The notes: generated by a model not told the origin, from the letters alone. A stretch of 39,909 nt of DNA from Phycisphaerae bacterium (GCA_030615025.1 JAUXAB010000028.1:1-39909); one strand, 5' to 3'; positions 17,112 through 26,704 are shown, counted from the stretch's first letter. Made by a program: numbers and translations.

Positions 17112-18440
17112 ATGGAAGTTAAGAAGGTTTTAGAGCAGGTGGAAAAAGACAATATAAAATTTGTTACCCTGCAGTTTACCGATTTACTTGGCGTCATAAA
17201 GGAGCTCATCATACCCGTTGAGCAGCTCGAGGATGCATCACGCAACGGGGTCTGGTTCGACGGCTCTTCAGTTGAAGGCTTTGCCCGAATACAGGAGAGT
17301 GACCTGTTTTTGAAGCCGGATATGGCAACTTACGCCGTTGTGCCCTGGCTGACCGAAGACGGCACAACAGCGAGACTAATATGTGATATCTACCGCTCGG
17401 ACGGCAAACCTTTTGAAGGCGACCCCAGATTTATTCTTAAACAAGCGGTTGCCGAGGCGGCAAAAGAGGGCTTTGAATATAATGTCGGGCCGGAGCCGGA
17501 ATTCTATCTGTTTAGAGCCGATGATGGAAAAAGGACGTCGCCGATAGATTATGGCAGCTATTTTGACCTGTCCTCTCATGAAGGATACAAGGCCATAAAA
17601 AAGATAATAGCGGCTCTTGAGAATTTCGGAATTAAGGTAGAAACGTCTCATCATGAGGTCGGCTTCGGTCAATATGAAATAGATTTCCATTACGGGCCCT
17701 GTTTGGACATAGCCGACAAGGTAGTTACACTAAAATACAGTGCGAAGAAGATTGCTCAAATGCACAATTTACATGCCACCTTTATGCCCAAACCGATAAT
17801 GGATGCCGCCGGCTCCGGAATGCACACTCATCAGAGTCTTTTTGACATTAAAACAAAAACAAATGCCTTTTATGACAAAGACCACAAATACAATTTGTCG
17901 AAGGTCGCCTACAATTTCATTGCCGGCCAGATAAAGCATATCAACGCAATGTGCGCAGTTCTTTGTCCGACGGTAAATTCATACAAAAGATTAGTCTCCG
18001 GCTTCGAGGCCCCTGTATATATTACCTGGGCCGCTATGAACCGGTCAGCTTTGTTGAGGGTGCCCAAATGGTTCAGGACCAAAAGTGAGGCTGCGAGAAT
18101 TGAGCTGCGCTGTCCGGACCCTGCCTGCAATCCATACCTTGCGTTTGCAGTTATGTTAAAAGCCGGGCTGGACGGTATTAAAAACAACCTGGCGCCGCCT
18201 GAGCCGGTCGAGGAAAATATATACACCCTTGATGATGAAAGTCGGGTTAAGAAAAATATAGCTGTTTTGCCAACGTCATTATGGGAAGCCCTCGATGAAT
18301 TGAAAAAAGACAAGCTCATGGAGGAGGTCCTTGGAGAGCATTTGTTTGAAAGATATATTGATGTAAAGACAAAAGAGTGGGATGAGTTTAAAAAGCAGGT
18401 CACCACGTGGGAAATCGACACGTATTTAGACACCTTCTAA
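17112..18440 (+). CDS. glnA: Glutamine synthetase, type I (short, alpha-like)
   Basis: 442 residues; the ATG is preceded by AGAAGGGA. It makes glutamine from glutamate, ammonia and ATP in the cytoplasm as a dodecamer. The N-terminal beta-grasp part holds FVTLQFTDLLGVIKEL and VWFDGSSVEGFARIQESD. The catalytic part has VGPEPEFYLF, HHEVGFGQYEIDFHYG (metal and glutamate binding), ATFMPKPIMDAAGSGMHTHQ (ATP site) and AAMNRSALLRVP. The length is that of GSI-alpha enzymes (about 440) rather than the 470-residue beta type. The segment NIYTLDDE corresponds to the adenylylation loop, but without the usual NLYDLPPEE form, so control by adenylylation is doubtful. A GNAT gene follows within 61 bp and may be co-transcribed. 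Confidence 0.96.
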   Translation: MEVKKVLEQVEKDNIKFVTLQFTDLLGVIKELIIPVEQLEDASRNGVWFDGSSVEGFARIQESDLFLKPDMATYAVVPWLTEDGTTARLICDIYRSDGKPFEGDPRFILKQAVAEAAKEGFEYNVGPEPEFYLFRADDGKRTSPIDYGSYFDLSSHEGYKAIKKIIAALENFGIKVETSHHEVGFGQYEIDFHYGPCLDIADKVVTLKYSAKKIAQMHNLHATFMPKPIMDAAGSGMHTHQSLFDIKTKTNAFYDKDHKYNLSKVAYNFIAGQIKHINAMCAVLCPTVNSYKRLVSGFEAPVYITWAAMNRSALLRVPKWFRTKSEAARIELRCPDPACNPYLAFAVMLKAGLDGIKNNLAPPEPVEENIYTLDDESRVKKNIAVLPTSLWEALDELKKDKLMEEVLGEHLFERYIDVKTKEWDEFKKQVTTWEIDTYLDTF

Positions 18441-18501
18441 ATCTTTCGGTCAGGGCTATAGGGCAGGCAGATAATCCTTGGCCGGTGACGGACTCGGCAG
18501 C

Positions 18502-18951
18502 ATGATTAAGATTCGCAAGGCAAAGTCAAGTGACTCCGAACGTATCGTTGAGCTGCAACTGAAGATGGCGCGGGAGACGGAGGGGCTGGAGTTAGACAGT
18601 GATGTCGTAACCAAAGGAGTGCGTGGTGTTTTTCAGCAGCCGGCACGGGGGACCTATTGGATGGCGGAGGAGGAAGGACAAATTCTGGGAATGCTTCTGG
18701 CGATACCGGAATGGAGCGACTGGCGCAACGGAACGGTGCTGTGGATACATTCGCTTTATGTCGTGCCTGAGGCTCGCGGACGCGGGGTGTTTAAGAAGCT
18801 GTATTTGAATTTGAGGAAGCAGGTAATGGAGTCGCCGGAGCTGGTGGGCCTGCGCTTGTACGTGGACAAGCAAAACAAGCCGGCTCAGAAAGTATATGAA
18901 AAACTGGGCATGACCAGGGACCATTACGAGCTGTACGAATGGCTCAAGTAG
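18502..18951 (+). CDS. GNAT-family N-acetyltransferase
   Basis: 149 residues from the ATG at 18502 (MIKIRKAKSSDSERIVELQL, the usual GNAT start); a TTG at 18478 would add eight residues. Motif A, which binds acetyl-CoA, is SLYVVPEARGRGVFKKLY with R-G-R-G-V. Motif B follows as LRLYVDKQNKPAQKVYEKLG ending at MTRDHYELYEW, typical for small-molecule or N-terminal acetyltransferases. Acceptor unknown. It follows glnA closely on the same strand; no strong ribosome site is visible. Confidence 0.85.
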   Translation: MIKIRKAKSSDSERIVELQLKMARETEGLELDSDVVTKGVRGVFQQPARGTYWMAEEEGQILGMLLAIPEWSDWRNGTVLWIHSLYVVPEARGRGVFKKLYLNLRKQVMESPELVGLRLYVDKQNKPAQKVYEKLGMTRDHYELYEWLK

Positions 18952-18970
18952 ACACCGAAGACGATATGCG

Positions 18971-19168
18971 TTAGAGATTTGCAGGGATACCGCGGCCGGC
19001 GAGGTATTCTTTCATTTGTTTTATAGTGAAATTTTCAAAGTGCGTGATTGAGGCCATAAGCACCGCCCGGTTTAATGCGTACTCCTCAATCTAAAGAAAG
19101 CTTGTAAAAAGCTCCTGCGCATCGATTAAACAGGTTAGATTACATAAAAGCTGAGTCGTCAAATGAGA
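18971..19168 (-). pseudogene. Decayed gene fragment (C-terminal part, one in-frame stop)
   Basis: Read on the minus strand from 19168, the frame stays open except for one TAG at 19093-19091 and ends at TAA 18973-18971. The last 39 codons read like real protein, for example LNRAVLMASITHFENFTIKQ then MKEYLAGRGIPANL and stop. The segment before the TAG (CLIDAQELFTSFL) continues plausibly in the same frame. No start or ribosome site is found. I do not recognise the family. The predicted glmS promoter lies just beyond, on the other strand. Confidence 0.4.
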
Positions 19169-19199
19169 TTATCTGATAGAGCAATTAAGTGGAATTGAT

Positions 19200-19228
19200 T
19201 TGTTGGATGAGCTGAATTCGCCTATAAT
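19200..19228 (+). promoter_or_regulatory. Predicted sigma70-type promoter of glmS
   Basis: TTGTTG (19200-19205) and a perfect TATAAT (19223-19228) are 17 bp apart. The leader to the glmS ATG would be about 115 nt and AT-rich; I see no glmS ribozyme core or other known riboswitch in it. Confidence 0.45.
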
Positions 19229-19349
19229 AGCTAAACTTTAAGCAAGATTTGTTAAAAGGTGTTTTTCTTTTGGTATTGTTTTTATATTATAGTGGCGGTA
19301 TTTTCTGCCGATTTATCTTACTATGCTCTTTTGATTCAGGAAGATATGA

Positions 19350-21218
19350 ATGTGTGGCATAGTAGCTTATCTGGGTAAAAAAGTTGCACAACCCATTCTC
19401 ATAGAGGGATTAAAACGTCTGGAGTATCGGGGTTACGACTCGGCTGGTGTGGCGCTGCTGGGCAGCGGTGCGATAAAAATCAAAAAGACCAGCGGCAGAA
19501 TCAGCGCCCTGGAAGGGATTTTAGATGAGCCTGCTGCCGCTGAGACATTCGGCATCGGCCATACGCGCTGGGCGACACACGGCGAGCCGAACACCATTAA
19601 CGCACATCCGCATCTGGACTATACCTGCAAAATCGCCGTTGTTCATAACGGTATTATCGAAAACTACGGCACATTGAAGACATGGCTGCAAAATGAAGGG
19701 GCCAGGTTTGTAAGCGAAACCGACACCGAAGTTATAGCAAACTTAATCGGCTATTTTTACGCCAAGGGCGACGAGGGTGAGGGGAGAAGTCAATTCGACG
19801 GGCAGAACAAATTTGAATGGGCGGTTCAGCGAGCTCTCCAGGAGCTGCACGGCACCTACGGACTGGCAATTGTCTGCTCAGATTTTCCCGATATGCTCAT
19901 CGGTGCGAAGAAAGGCAGCCCCTTGATTTTAGGGGTCGGAGATAACGAATATATCCTGGCTTCGGACGCGGCTGCGATCGTAGAGCATACAACTCAAGCG
20001 ATATATCTTGCCGACAACGAGATGGTTACCGTCGGCCCGGAGGGCTTTCACACCAAAACGATTGACAATGTCACTGTCGCCAAGGACCTGACGCAAATTG
20101 AATTTTCATTAGAACAAATCGAGCTGGGCGATTTTGCGCATCACATGCTTAAAGAGATTTCTGAACAGCCGACAGCTTTGACCACCTGTATGGGCGGTAG
20201 AATCGACAGGCAAAACGGAAAAATTAAACTTGGCGGCTTAGCCGGCTACCTGCGTGAGCTGACCCGAACCAAACACCTTATCCTGACTGCCTGCGGCACT
20301 GCATTCCACGCGGGCCTGGTGGGAGAATTCTTGTTTGAGCAATTGGCACGTATCCCGACAGATACCGAGTACGCCAGCGAATTTCGATATCGCAATCCAA
20401 TCATTGAGGATGGCACCGTCGTTATATCAATAAGCCAATCGGGCGAAACTGCCGATACTCTTGCAGCGATAGAGCAGGCCAAAGAGCGAGGAGCAACGGT
20501 GCTCGGCATTGTCAACGTCGTCGGCTCTTCCATCGCCAGAACAACCGACGCAGGGATATATCTTCATGTCGGCCCGGAAATCGGCGTTGCCAGCACGAAG
20601 GCATTTACCGCTCAGGTGGCGGTGCTGACAATGCTGGCTATCGAACTGGGCAGAAGAAGGCATATAAGCAGCGACGAGGCAGGCAGGTACATCGACCAGC
20701 TTTCCCAGATACCGGATAAGATAAGCCAAATACTACAGCAGTCCGACCATATTAAAGAGATTGCCTCGGCAAATATCGACAGGGACAATTGGCTTTTCTT
20801 AGGCAGGGGCTTTAATTACCCGGTCGCCCTTGAAGGTGCTTTGAAACTCAAGGAAATAAGCTATATTCACGCCGAGGGTCTGCCGGCTGCGGAGATGAAG
20901 CACGGCCCGATTGCCTTAATTGTTGACGGTATGCCCGCGGTTTTCATTGCCACAACCGGGCCGCAATATGACAAAATTATGGGCAACATTGAGGAAGTGC
21001 GGGCACGCGGCGGGAAAATTATCGTCGTAGCAACCGAAGGCGATGAGAATATCAAAAAACACGCCGACCATTTAATTACCGTCCCGGATGTGCCGGAGCT
21101 TTTGCAGCCGATACTGACCGTTGTGCCGCTACAACTGCTGGCTTATCACGCTGCTGTGCTTCGCGGCCACGATGTCGATAAACCTCGCAACCTTGCAAAA
21201 AGTGTTACGGTCGAGTAG
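19350..21218 (+). CDS. glmS: Glutamine--fructose-6-phosphate aminotransferase (isomerising)
   Basis: 622 residues; the ATG has AGGAAG upstream. It makes glucosamine 6-phosphate from fructose 6-phosphate and glutamine, the first committed step to amino sugars of the cell envelope. The N-terminal nucleophile Cys follows Met directly ([11 protein letters not shown]). The glutaminase domain contains [31 protein letters not shown] and VHNGIIENY. Two SIS domains follow ([14 protein letters not shown] and SQSGETADT; later [20 protein letters not shown] and [16 protein letters not shown]). The C-terminus [12 protein letters not shown] is the canonical end. It is slightly longer than the 608-residue E. 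coli enzyme because of an inserted loop ([20 protein letters not shown]) in the glutaminase domain. The prepilin gene follows after 13 bp. Confidence 0.97.
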   Translation: MCGIVAYLGKKVAQPILIEGLKRLEYRGYDSAGVALLGSGAIKIKKTSGRISALEGILDEPAAAETFGIGHTRWATHGEPNTINAHPHLDYTCKIAVVHNGIIENYGTLKTWLQNEGARFVSETDTEVIANLIGYFYAKGDEGEGRSQFDGQNKFEWAVQRALQELHGTYGLAIVCSDFPDMLIGAKKGSPLILGVGDNEYILASDAAAIVEHTTQAIYLADNEMVTVGPEGFHTKTIDNVTVAKDLTQIEFSLEQIELGDFAHHMLKEISEQPTALTTCMGGRIDRQNGKIKLGGLAGYLRELTRTKHLILTACGTAFHAGLVGEFLFEQLARIPTDTEYASEFRYRNPIIEDGTVVISISQSGETADTLAAIEQAKERGATVLGIVNVVGSSIARTTDAGIYLHVGPEIGVASTKAFTAQVAVLTMLAIELGRRRHISSDEAGRYIDQLSQIPDKISQILQQSDHIKEIASANIDRDNWLFLGRGFNYPVALEGALKLKEISYIHAEGLPAAEMKHGPIALIVDGMPAVFIATTGPQYDKIMGNIEEVRARGGKIIVVATEGDENIKKHADHLITVPDVPELLQPILTVVPLQLLAYHAAVLRGHDVDKPRNLAKSVTVE

Positions 21219-21231
21219 ACTTTCTCGCTTA

Positions 21232-21981
21232 ATGATTAGACCCAAAATATCCGATACGGGCCGGCCTTGGCCCGGCTCAGCGGTGAAGACGCTTCACCTT
21301 GGCTTTACTCTTGTGGAGCTGCTTGTTGTCATAGCCATCATCGCCCTTTTGCTTTCCATACTTATGCCATCACTTGCAAAGGCCAGGTCTATGGCGATGC
21401 GGCTGGCCTGTGCGCACAACCTAAAGCAAATCAATTTAGCTGTGAACATGTACCTGAATGGAAACGAGGATACATACCCTTGTGCCCAGGACCCGCTGCC
21501 AGCCGGCTACTGGCTGTGGATGGGACGTGGCTGGCGGTCTTTTGTCGAGCCTTATCTGAGCACCAGGGTCAGCAAGAACAATCCTTCGGTTCTGTTTTGT
21601 CCTGAAGACCCCACCGAAAAAGACAAATATGAGGCCACCAGTTACTCCTACTCGATGGCCTTCTACCACAGCCCCCAGCAGATCGACGCGATGAGCGATA
21701 AGAGCGACACCTACACAAATCCGCAGCCATCCATGCCGCAACAAAGGTTCGACGTGGTCAAACCGTCTGGAAAGATTCTCATCGGGGAATGGTTCAGCAA
21801 TCATTCGCACATAGACGGCAACGACGAAGGATGGTGGTGCTGGCAGGGCCGCCGCAATTACCTGTTTGCTGACGGACAAGTCTGCTTTCTTCAGGCCAGC
21901 CGGATTCGCCCCGCCCGCGACGGCTATCCGGACGCGAACTTGACAATTCGAGGCATCAAGGGCATCGACTGGCCCCGTTAG
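21232..21981 (+). CDS. Prepilin-like protein with N-terminal methylation motif
   Basis: The protein has the type IV prepilin/pseudopilin cleavage and methylation motif [20 protein letters not shown] (Gly, then Phe+1, Glu+5), followed by LMPSLAKAR. This motif is typical of the many such proteins in Planctomycetota and Lentisphaerota. After the helix comes [20 protein letters not shown] and, near the end, [14 protein letters not shown], the usual H/F-x-D-G-x-V tail motif. The ATG at 21232 gives a 25-residue-plus leader; a GTG at 21283 would give a short leader (MKTLHLG) closer to family habit. Neither has a ribosome site, so the start is uncertain. It is probably cleaved by a prepilin peptidase and assembled in or on the membrane. 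The last codons, Pro-Arg-stop, lie in palindromic element D. Confidence 0.8.
   Translation: MIRPKISDTGRPWPGSAVKTLHLGFTLVELLVVIAIIALLLSILMPSLAKARSMAMRLACAHNLKQINLAVNMYLNGNEDTYPCAQDPLPAGYWLWMGRGWRSFVEPYLSTRVSKNNPSVLFCPEDPTEKDKYEATSYSYSMAFYHSPQQIDAMSDKSDTYTNPQPSMPQQRFDVVKPSGKILIGEWFSNHSHIDGNDEGWWCWQGRRNYLFADGQVCFLQASRIRPARDGYPDANLTIRGIKGIDWPR
21249..21297. other. Two tandem hairpins just after glmS
   Basis: CGGGCC-GGCCTT-GGCCCG (near 21256-21275) and GGTGAAG-ACG-CTTCACC (21281-21297, perfect 7-bp stem) lie between the glmS stop and the prepilin helix. There is no T-tract, so they are not classical intrinsic terminators. They overlap the GTG start candidate at 21283. Confidence 0.35.
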
Positions 21982-22048
21982 AGGGACCCCGCCTTGCGGG
22001 AACCCAAATTCCACAAATGCTACCCAAAAAGGACGATTTCTAACGGGG
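21973..22048 (-). repeat. CCCCGTTAG-family palindromic element (copy D, 76 bp)
   Basis: Ends are CCCCGTTAGAGG and GATTTCTAACGGGG. Read in reverse, the AAATCGTCCTTTTTGGG start matches the left part of copies B and C, so it lies in the opposite orientation. It is flanked by an exact 4-bp duplication, CTGG. The left end forms the terminal CCC CGT TAG (Pro-Arg-stop) of the prepilin gene. It also has an inner GGGACCCCGCCTTGCGGG hairpin-like segment. Confidence 0.8.
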
Positions 22049-22193
22049 CTGGCCGCCGTAACAAACGTTACTCAGGTCACTATCAAATCACGCCACTGAG
22101 GTAATTTAGATGTTCTAACGACTGCGGCTTGGGATATCGAAAATCGGCACTTCATAATGTCCAGGTTTTGTAACTGTCTTAAGATGAAACAGT

Positions 22194-22222
22194 TTGCGAT
22201 AGTTGGACCAAAATGCTAAAAT
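22194..22222 (+). promoter_or_regulatory. Predicted promoter of the seven-gene glycan operon
   Basis: TTGCGA (22194-22199) and TAAAAT (22217-22222) are 17 bp apart, about 70 bp before the ATG at 22292. No other convincing promoter is seen between the next six genes, which are closely spaced. Prediction only. Confidence 0.4.
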
Positions 22223-22291
22223 ACCGGTGTTGGTTTTTTTGAAATAGTCTGTTTCAAGAGGTTTTTGTGCAGATGGAAAGGAGAGGTAAGT

Positions 22292-25200
22292 ATGAGAAAA
22301 ACTCACTTTTTGCTGGCCATGTTTCTGACGGCAATTGTTAGTTGTCAAAAAGCAAGACTGGCTTCCGGACAGCAGGAAAATCCGATCCGGCATTCTTGCC
22401 GGATTGTCTATTCATCGCAGGCTTCCGGAGCCGAGCGCCTGGCGGCAAAAGAGATTCGTCGCTATCTGTATCTGCGGACGGGTAAGCTGCTGCCAATCGT
22501 CCAGAGCAGCAAAAATCTGAATTTCCAAACCGCCTTGATAGTTGTTGGGCGGAAAGATAGGGACATTATTAAACGAATGCAAGACAAAAATGCCGTCCTT
22601 AAATCATCTGTACCTGCTTTGCAGGCCCAACAATATCGGCTCAAAACCTTCAGAATCAATAAACAGCCCGCAGTGCTGATTGCTGGAGGCGATTCGATAG
22701 GAACGCTTTACGGAGCTTATCGATTCATTGAGCATTTTGGCGTTCGCTTTTATCTGCACGCAGATGTAATTCCCGATGAAAGGATTGCTCTAAAGCTCCC
22801 CAGTCTGGATGAGCGGGGTGAGCCGTTATTTGAATTACGCGGCATTCATCCTTTCCACGATTTCCCGGAGGGGCCGGACTGGTGGAACGTTGATGACTAT
22901 AGGACGATCATCGCTCAGCTGCCCAAGCTGCGAATGAATTTCTTCGGTTTGCATTGTTATCCGGAGGGTGGAGTTGGTCCGGAACCCGCGGTCTGGATCG
23001 GTAAACCTGAGGATGTCTTTCCGGATGGACGGGTTAAGTTCAGTTCTCAGTCACGCCACTTTACTGCGCACAGCGGCACCTGGGGATACAAATCTAAGGA
23101 TACTACAGATTTCAGTTTTGGTGCCGACCAGTTGTTCGACCGCAACGATTATGGTGCCAATTATATGAAGGGAATGACCCCCTGGCCGAAAACCGCCGAA
23201 GATCGCAACGAACTATTCAATCGCTTCGGCAATGTCCTAAAGAAAGCTTTCACTTTTGCAAAGAAACTGGGAGTCAAGACCTGCATCGGAACTGAAGTGC
23301 CCCTTACGATTCCAAAGATGGTCAAGGACCACTTAAAAGAAGAAGGCAAAAATCCTGACGATTCGTCAGTTGTACAGCGCCTTTACGAAGGCATGTTCCA
23401 ACGGATAACGAAAACGCATCCGCTGGACTACTACTGGCTCTGGACGCCGGAAGGGTGGACCTGGGGTGGAGCGCCAGAGGAGCAGGTGGCGGCGACAGAA
23501 AAAGATATTCTGCTTGCAGTTACGGCGGCGAAAAAGGTTAATGCCCCGTTTACTCTTGCGACGTGCGGGTGGGTATTAGGCCCGCCAAAGGATCGGGCGC
23601 AGTTTGATAACGTTTTGCCGAAAGAGATGCCGTTTAGTTGTATCAACCGTCAGGTAGGATTTGAACCGGTTGAGCCCAGCTTTGCACGTCTCAAGGGCCG
23701 ACCCAAATGGGCCATACCCTGGCTGGAAGATGACCCAGCAATGATCATCCCGCAACTCTGGGCAGGTCGGATGCGACGCGATGCAGCCGACGCACTGGCT
23801 TACGGGTGCACGGGCCTGATGGGCATCCACTGGCGGACACGCATCCTCGGGCCCAACGTCTCAGCGCTGGCACGTGCAGCCTGGGAACAGAGCGGCTGGA
23901 ACCCGGACTTCGGCAAGAAGGTCGAACCGCCTGACCCGAAACTCACCGAGGGCCGTGAAGGCGGAAACGTCGCTGCGTTCCCTAACAATCCCATGGCAGA
24001 CACCGAGGATGACCCGCTTTATCAGACGGTCATCTGGGATGTGAGGGCCTACCGCCTGAAAGTGCCGAACGGCAAATACAAGGTGACACTGCAGTTCTCT
24101 GAGCCGCACTATAATGAAGCGGGCAAACGGATCTTTGGAGTTAAACTGCAGGGCAAAAGAGTTCTTGATAAGCTGGACATATTTGCCAAGGTCGGCAAGA
24201 ACAGGGCGCTGGATTACACGTTCGAAGATGTGCGAGTAACTAATGGTTTGTTGGATATTAGCTTTGTGAAGGTCGTGGAGTTTCCTTGTATCGCGGCTAT
24301 TGCCGCAGAAGGTGATGGTGGTATAAGGAAAGTCAACTGCGGTGGCCCGGCGTACAAAGACTACGAAGCAGACTTGCCGCCTTCGGGACCCGACGGCAGG
24401 CCGCGCGACCTGCCGACAGACGACTTCTATGCCGACTGGGCTCTGACGCAGTTCGGCCCCGAAGCGGCAAAGCAAATTGCCAGGCTGTTCGCACGGCTCG
24501 ACGGGGGAACACCGGTAGCGGCCGGAGGGCGAAATGCTAACCTGCCGAGGCCCTCTACCTGGGTGGGAGGACCGGGCGGAATCAACCCGGACCCAAGACC
24601 ATGGGAGCAGGTAAGCAAGGAATACGAATTTATATATGAGCTGGCCAAACTGCGCCCGCACGTCAAGGGAGCAGGCAATCTGGAACGGTTCGACTATTGG
24701 CTGAACACCTTCCGCTATCTGCGAGCGGTGGGGCGGGTAAACTGCACCTGGGCCCGGTTCAACGAGGCAATGAAAAAGGTCAAAGACCAGAAGCAAGCCG
24801 AAGCCCGCAAGGAGCTCGCACGTCAAACTGCTCTTCCGCTGCGCAAAGAGCTGGTCGCCCAGGTCGCCGATGTGCACCGCTATCTGTTGGCGACCATAAC
24901 TACCACAGGCGGGATGGGCAATGTGGCCAACTGGCAGCAGCATCTGTTGCCGACCTTACTTACGCAGCCTGGCCAGGAACTGGCCAAAATTCTGGGGCAG
25001 GAATTGCCTGCAGATGCAATGCCTTCAAAGCCGTACGACGGCCCACCGAGAATGTTCGTGCCGACAGTCCGCAGCAGCTTGATGGCTGGCGAAGACTTAA
25101 GACTCGAGGTGATTATCCTGGCTCAGAACAGGGCTAAAAACGCATTTTTGTATTGGCGGTCGATAGGCGCGGACAAATACAATGAGATTGCCCTCACCCA

Positions 25201-25384
25201 CATTGCTCGCCCAGCCCCTTTGAGGGGCGGGGCTCGTGGAGTATATTCGGTCACAATACCTGCCAGGGAAATCAAAAAAGCTGATCTGGAGTACCATATA
25301 AAGGTTACTGCTGATAATGGCCGCAGCATTTACTTCCCGGCGACAGCACCGAAGATGGACCAAACAGTAGTGATTATCCAATAA
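22292..25384 (+). CDS. Large GH20-like glycosidase lipoprotein with internal malectin domain
   Basis: 1030 residues from the ATG at 22292, which has GGAGAGG upstream; the TTG at 22265 precedes that site. The signal ends in lipobox IVSC. Parts in order: an N-terminal domain like those before GH20/GH67 barrels (AERLAAKEIRRYLYLRTGKL to GAYRFIEHFGVRFYLH, about 45-160); a probable TIM barrel (about 180-540) with LRMNFFGLHCYPEG, YYWLWTPEGWTWGG and IPWLEDDPAMIIPQLWAGR; a malectin-like carbohydrate-binding domain (about 550-680; YRLKVPNGKYKVTLQFSE, KRVLDKLDIF); a helical region (DDFYADWALTQFGPEAAKQI onward); and a C-terminal Ig-like domain. No GH20 catalytic D-E pair is evident, so the family is not assigned and an alpha-glucuronidase-like role is possible. 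It is the first gene of the glycan operon. Confidence 0.7.
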   Translation: MRKTHFLLAMFLTAIVSCQKARLASGQQENPIRHSCRIVYSSQASGAERLAAKEIRRYLYLRTGKLLPIVQSSKNLNFQTALIVVGRKDRDIIKRMQDKNAVLKSSVPALQAQQYRLKTFRINKQPAVLIAGGDSIGTLYGAYRFIEHFGVRFYLHADVIPDERIALKLPSLDERGEPLFELRGIHPFHDFPEGPDWWNVDDYRTIIAQLPKLRMNFFGLHCYPEGGVGPEPAVWIGKPEDVFPDGRVKFSSQSRHFTAHSGTWGYKSKDTTDFSFGADQLFDRNDYGANYMKGMTPWPKTAEDRNELFNRFGNVLKKAFTFAKKLGVKTCIGTEVPLTIPKMVKDHLKEEGKNPDDSSVVQRLYEGMFQRITKTHPLDYYWLWTPEGWTWGGAPEEQVAATEKDILLAVTAAKKVNAPFTLATCGWVLGPPKDRAQFDNVLPKEMPFSCINRQVGFEPVEPSFARLKGRPKWAIPWLEDDPAMIIPQLWAGRMRRDAADALAYGCTGLMGIHWRTRILGPNVSALARAAWEQSGWNPDFGKKVEPPDPKLTEGREGGNVAAFPNNPMADTEDDPLYQTVIWDVRAYRLKVPNGKYKVTLQFSEPHYNEAGKRIFGVKLQGKRVLDKLDIFAKVGKNRALDYTFEDVRVTNGLLDISFVKVVEFPCIAAIAAEGDGGIRKVNCGGPAYKDYEADLPPSGPDGRPRDLPTDDFYADWALTQFGPEAAKQIARLFARLDGGTPVAAGGRNANLPRPSTWVGGPGGINPDPRPWEQVSKEYEFIYELAKLRPHVKGAGNLERFDYWLNTFRYLRAVGRVNCTWARFNEAMKKVKDQKQAEARKELARQTALPLRKELVAQVADVHRYLLATITTTGGMGNVANWQQHLLPTLLTQPGQELAKILGQELPADAMPSKPYDGPPRMFVPTVRSSLMAGEDLRLEVIILAQNRAKNAFLYWRSIGADKYNEIALTHIARPAPLRGGARGVYSVTIPAREIKKADLEYHIKVTADNGRSIYFPATAPKMDQTVVIIQ

Positions 25385-25409
25385 GCAGGAAAGGAAATAT
25401 CAAGATACT

Positions 25410-26669
25410 GTGAATTCACGCGAAAGAGTATTGAAAGCATTGAACTATGAATCGACTGACCGTGTTCCCGTGGATTTGGGAGGTACGCTTTGTTCCGGTT
25501 CTCACGTTAGTGTAATCGCGAATGTGCGACAGGCGCTTGGTCTGGACAAGCCCGGCGAGCCGGTAAAAGTTGTCGAGCCTTATCAAATGCTCGGAGAGGT
25601 TGCCGCTGACTTGCGAGAGGCTCTTGGTATTGATGTTGTTAATCTGCCTGGACCAAAGAACATGTTCGGCTTCAGGAACACAGATTGGAAGCCGTGGCGA
25701 ACATTCGACGGCACAAATGTGCTCGTGCCAGCCAAGTTCAATACTGAGCCGCAGCCTAATGGAGATATTCTGATGTATCCGCAAGGTGACAAGTCGGTGC
25801 CGGCCTCGGCTCGGATGCCCAAAGGTGGGTTCTATTTTGACTCGATTATTCGTCAGAAACCCATTGACGAAGCCAGGTTAAATCCAGCGGATAATCTGGA
25901 GGATTTTGCGCTAATCGGCGAGGAAGATTTGAAATTCTATGAGCAGGAGGCACAAGAGCTTTATGAGAACACCGACCTTGCCATTGCAGCAGGGTTTGGC
26001 GGAACGGCCTTTGGTGACATAGCGCTTGTCCCCGCACCATGGATGAAGGACACAAAGGGAATTCGGGACATTGAAGAATGGTATATCAGCACTGTCTCGC
26101 GAAGAGAATATATTAAGGATGTTTTTGCGGGTCAGGCTGAAATCGCGGTCAAAAACCTTGAGCGGATTTACCAGGCCGTTGGCGACAAGGTCCATGTCGT
26201 GTTTTTGGATGGGACCGACCTCGCAGCACAGGACACATTATTCTGCGGCCCGGATGGATACAAAGAGCTTTATTTGCCGAACAGCCGGAAAATCAACGAC
26301 TGGATTCACGCCAACACAAAATGGAAAACGATGAAACACTGCTGCGGTGGCTGCGAGCCGTTGATTGAGGGGTTCATAGAAGCAGGATTCGATATCCTGA
26401 ATCCCGTTCAAACTTCGGCCAGAGGAATGGACCCGGAATTTCTGGTTGATAAGTACGGCGGAAGGATAGTGTTTTGGGGCGGCGGTGTGGATACACAACA
26501 TACGCTGCCGTTTGGCACGGCTGATGAGGTGCGCCGGCAGGTAACCGAGCGGGTGCGGATATTTAGCCGGAAGAACGGCTATGTCTTTAATACAGTGCAC
26601 AATATCCAATGCAATACGCCGACTGACAACGTGCTGGCGATGTTTGGGGCACTGGGTAGGAAGGTTTAA
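25410..26669 (+). CDS. URO-D/MtaA-like protein 1 (putative methyltransferase)
   Basis: 419 residues starting with GTG at 25410 (AAAGGAAA about 13 bases upstream). It has the usual family start NSRERVLKALNYESTDRVPV and a single URO-D-type barrel. Near the end, MKHCCGGCEPLIEGF gives H310-C311-C312, matching the H-x-C zinc ligands of MtaA-like methyltransferases. A further Cys401 in VHNIQCNTPTDNVLAMF lies where MtaA has its third zinc ligand. The loop WGGGVDTQHTLP lacks the Cys found in its paralogue at 33742-35052. True URO-D acts in heme synthesis; this divergent type, sitting between glycosidase genes, more likely moves methyl groups or acts on a sugar. That role is inferred. Confidence 0.8.
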   Translation: MNSRERVLKALNYESTDRVPVDLGGTLCSGSHVSVIANVRQALGLDKPGEPVKVVEPYQMLGEVAADLREALGIDVVNLPGPKNMFGFRNTDWKPWRTFDGTNVLVPAKFNTEPQPNGDILMYPQGDKSVPASARMPKGGFYFDSIIRQKPIDEARLNPADNLEDFALIGEEDLKFYEQEAQELYENTDLAIAAGFGGTAFGDIALVPAPWMKDTKGIRDIEEWYISTVSRREYIKDVFAGQAEIAVKNLERIYQAVGDKVHVVFLDGTDLAAQDTLFCGPDGYKELYLPNSRKINDWIHANTKWKTMKHCCGGCEPLIEGFIEAGFDILNPVQTSARGMDPEFLVDKYGGRIVFWGGGVDTQHTLPFGTADEVRRQVTERVRIFSRKNGYVFNTVHNIQCNTPTDNVLAMFGALGRKV

Positions 26670-26704
26670 CGGTAACACGATATATAGACAGGGAAATGTT
26701 GAAA

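Noticed and set aside
17245-17253. CAACGGGG in glnA and TTAACGGGG at about 29033-29041 in the sugar porter
   Set aside because: Partial matches to the repeat terminus inside conserved codons, with no partner arm nearby; chance.
19229-19349. glmS ribozyme in the glmS leader
   Set aside because: The leader is only about 115 nt, AT-rich and lacks the conserved core; such ribozymes are known mainly from Gram-positive bacteria.
21249-21297. Intrinsic terminator after glmS
   Set aside because: Stable hairpins are present but no T-tract follows, and the prepilin reading frame runs through them.
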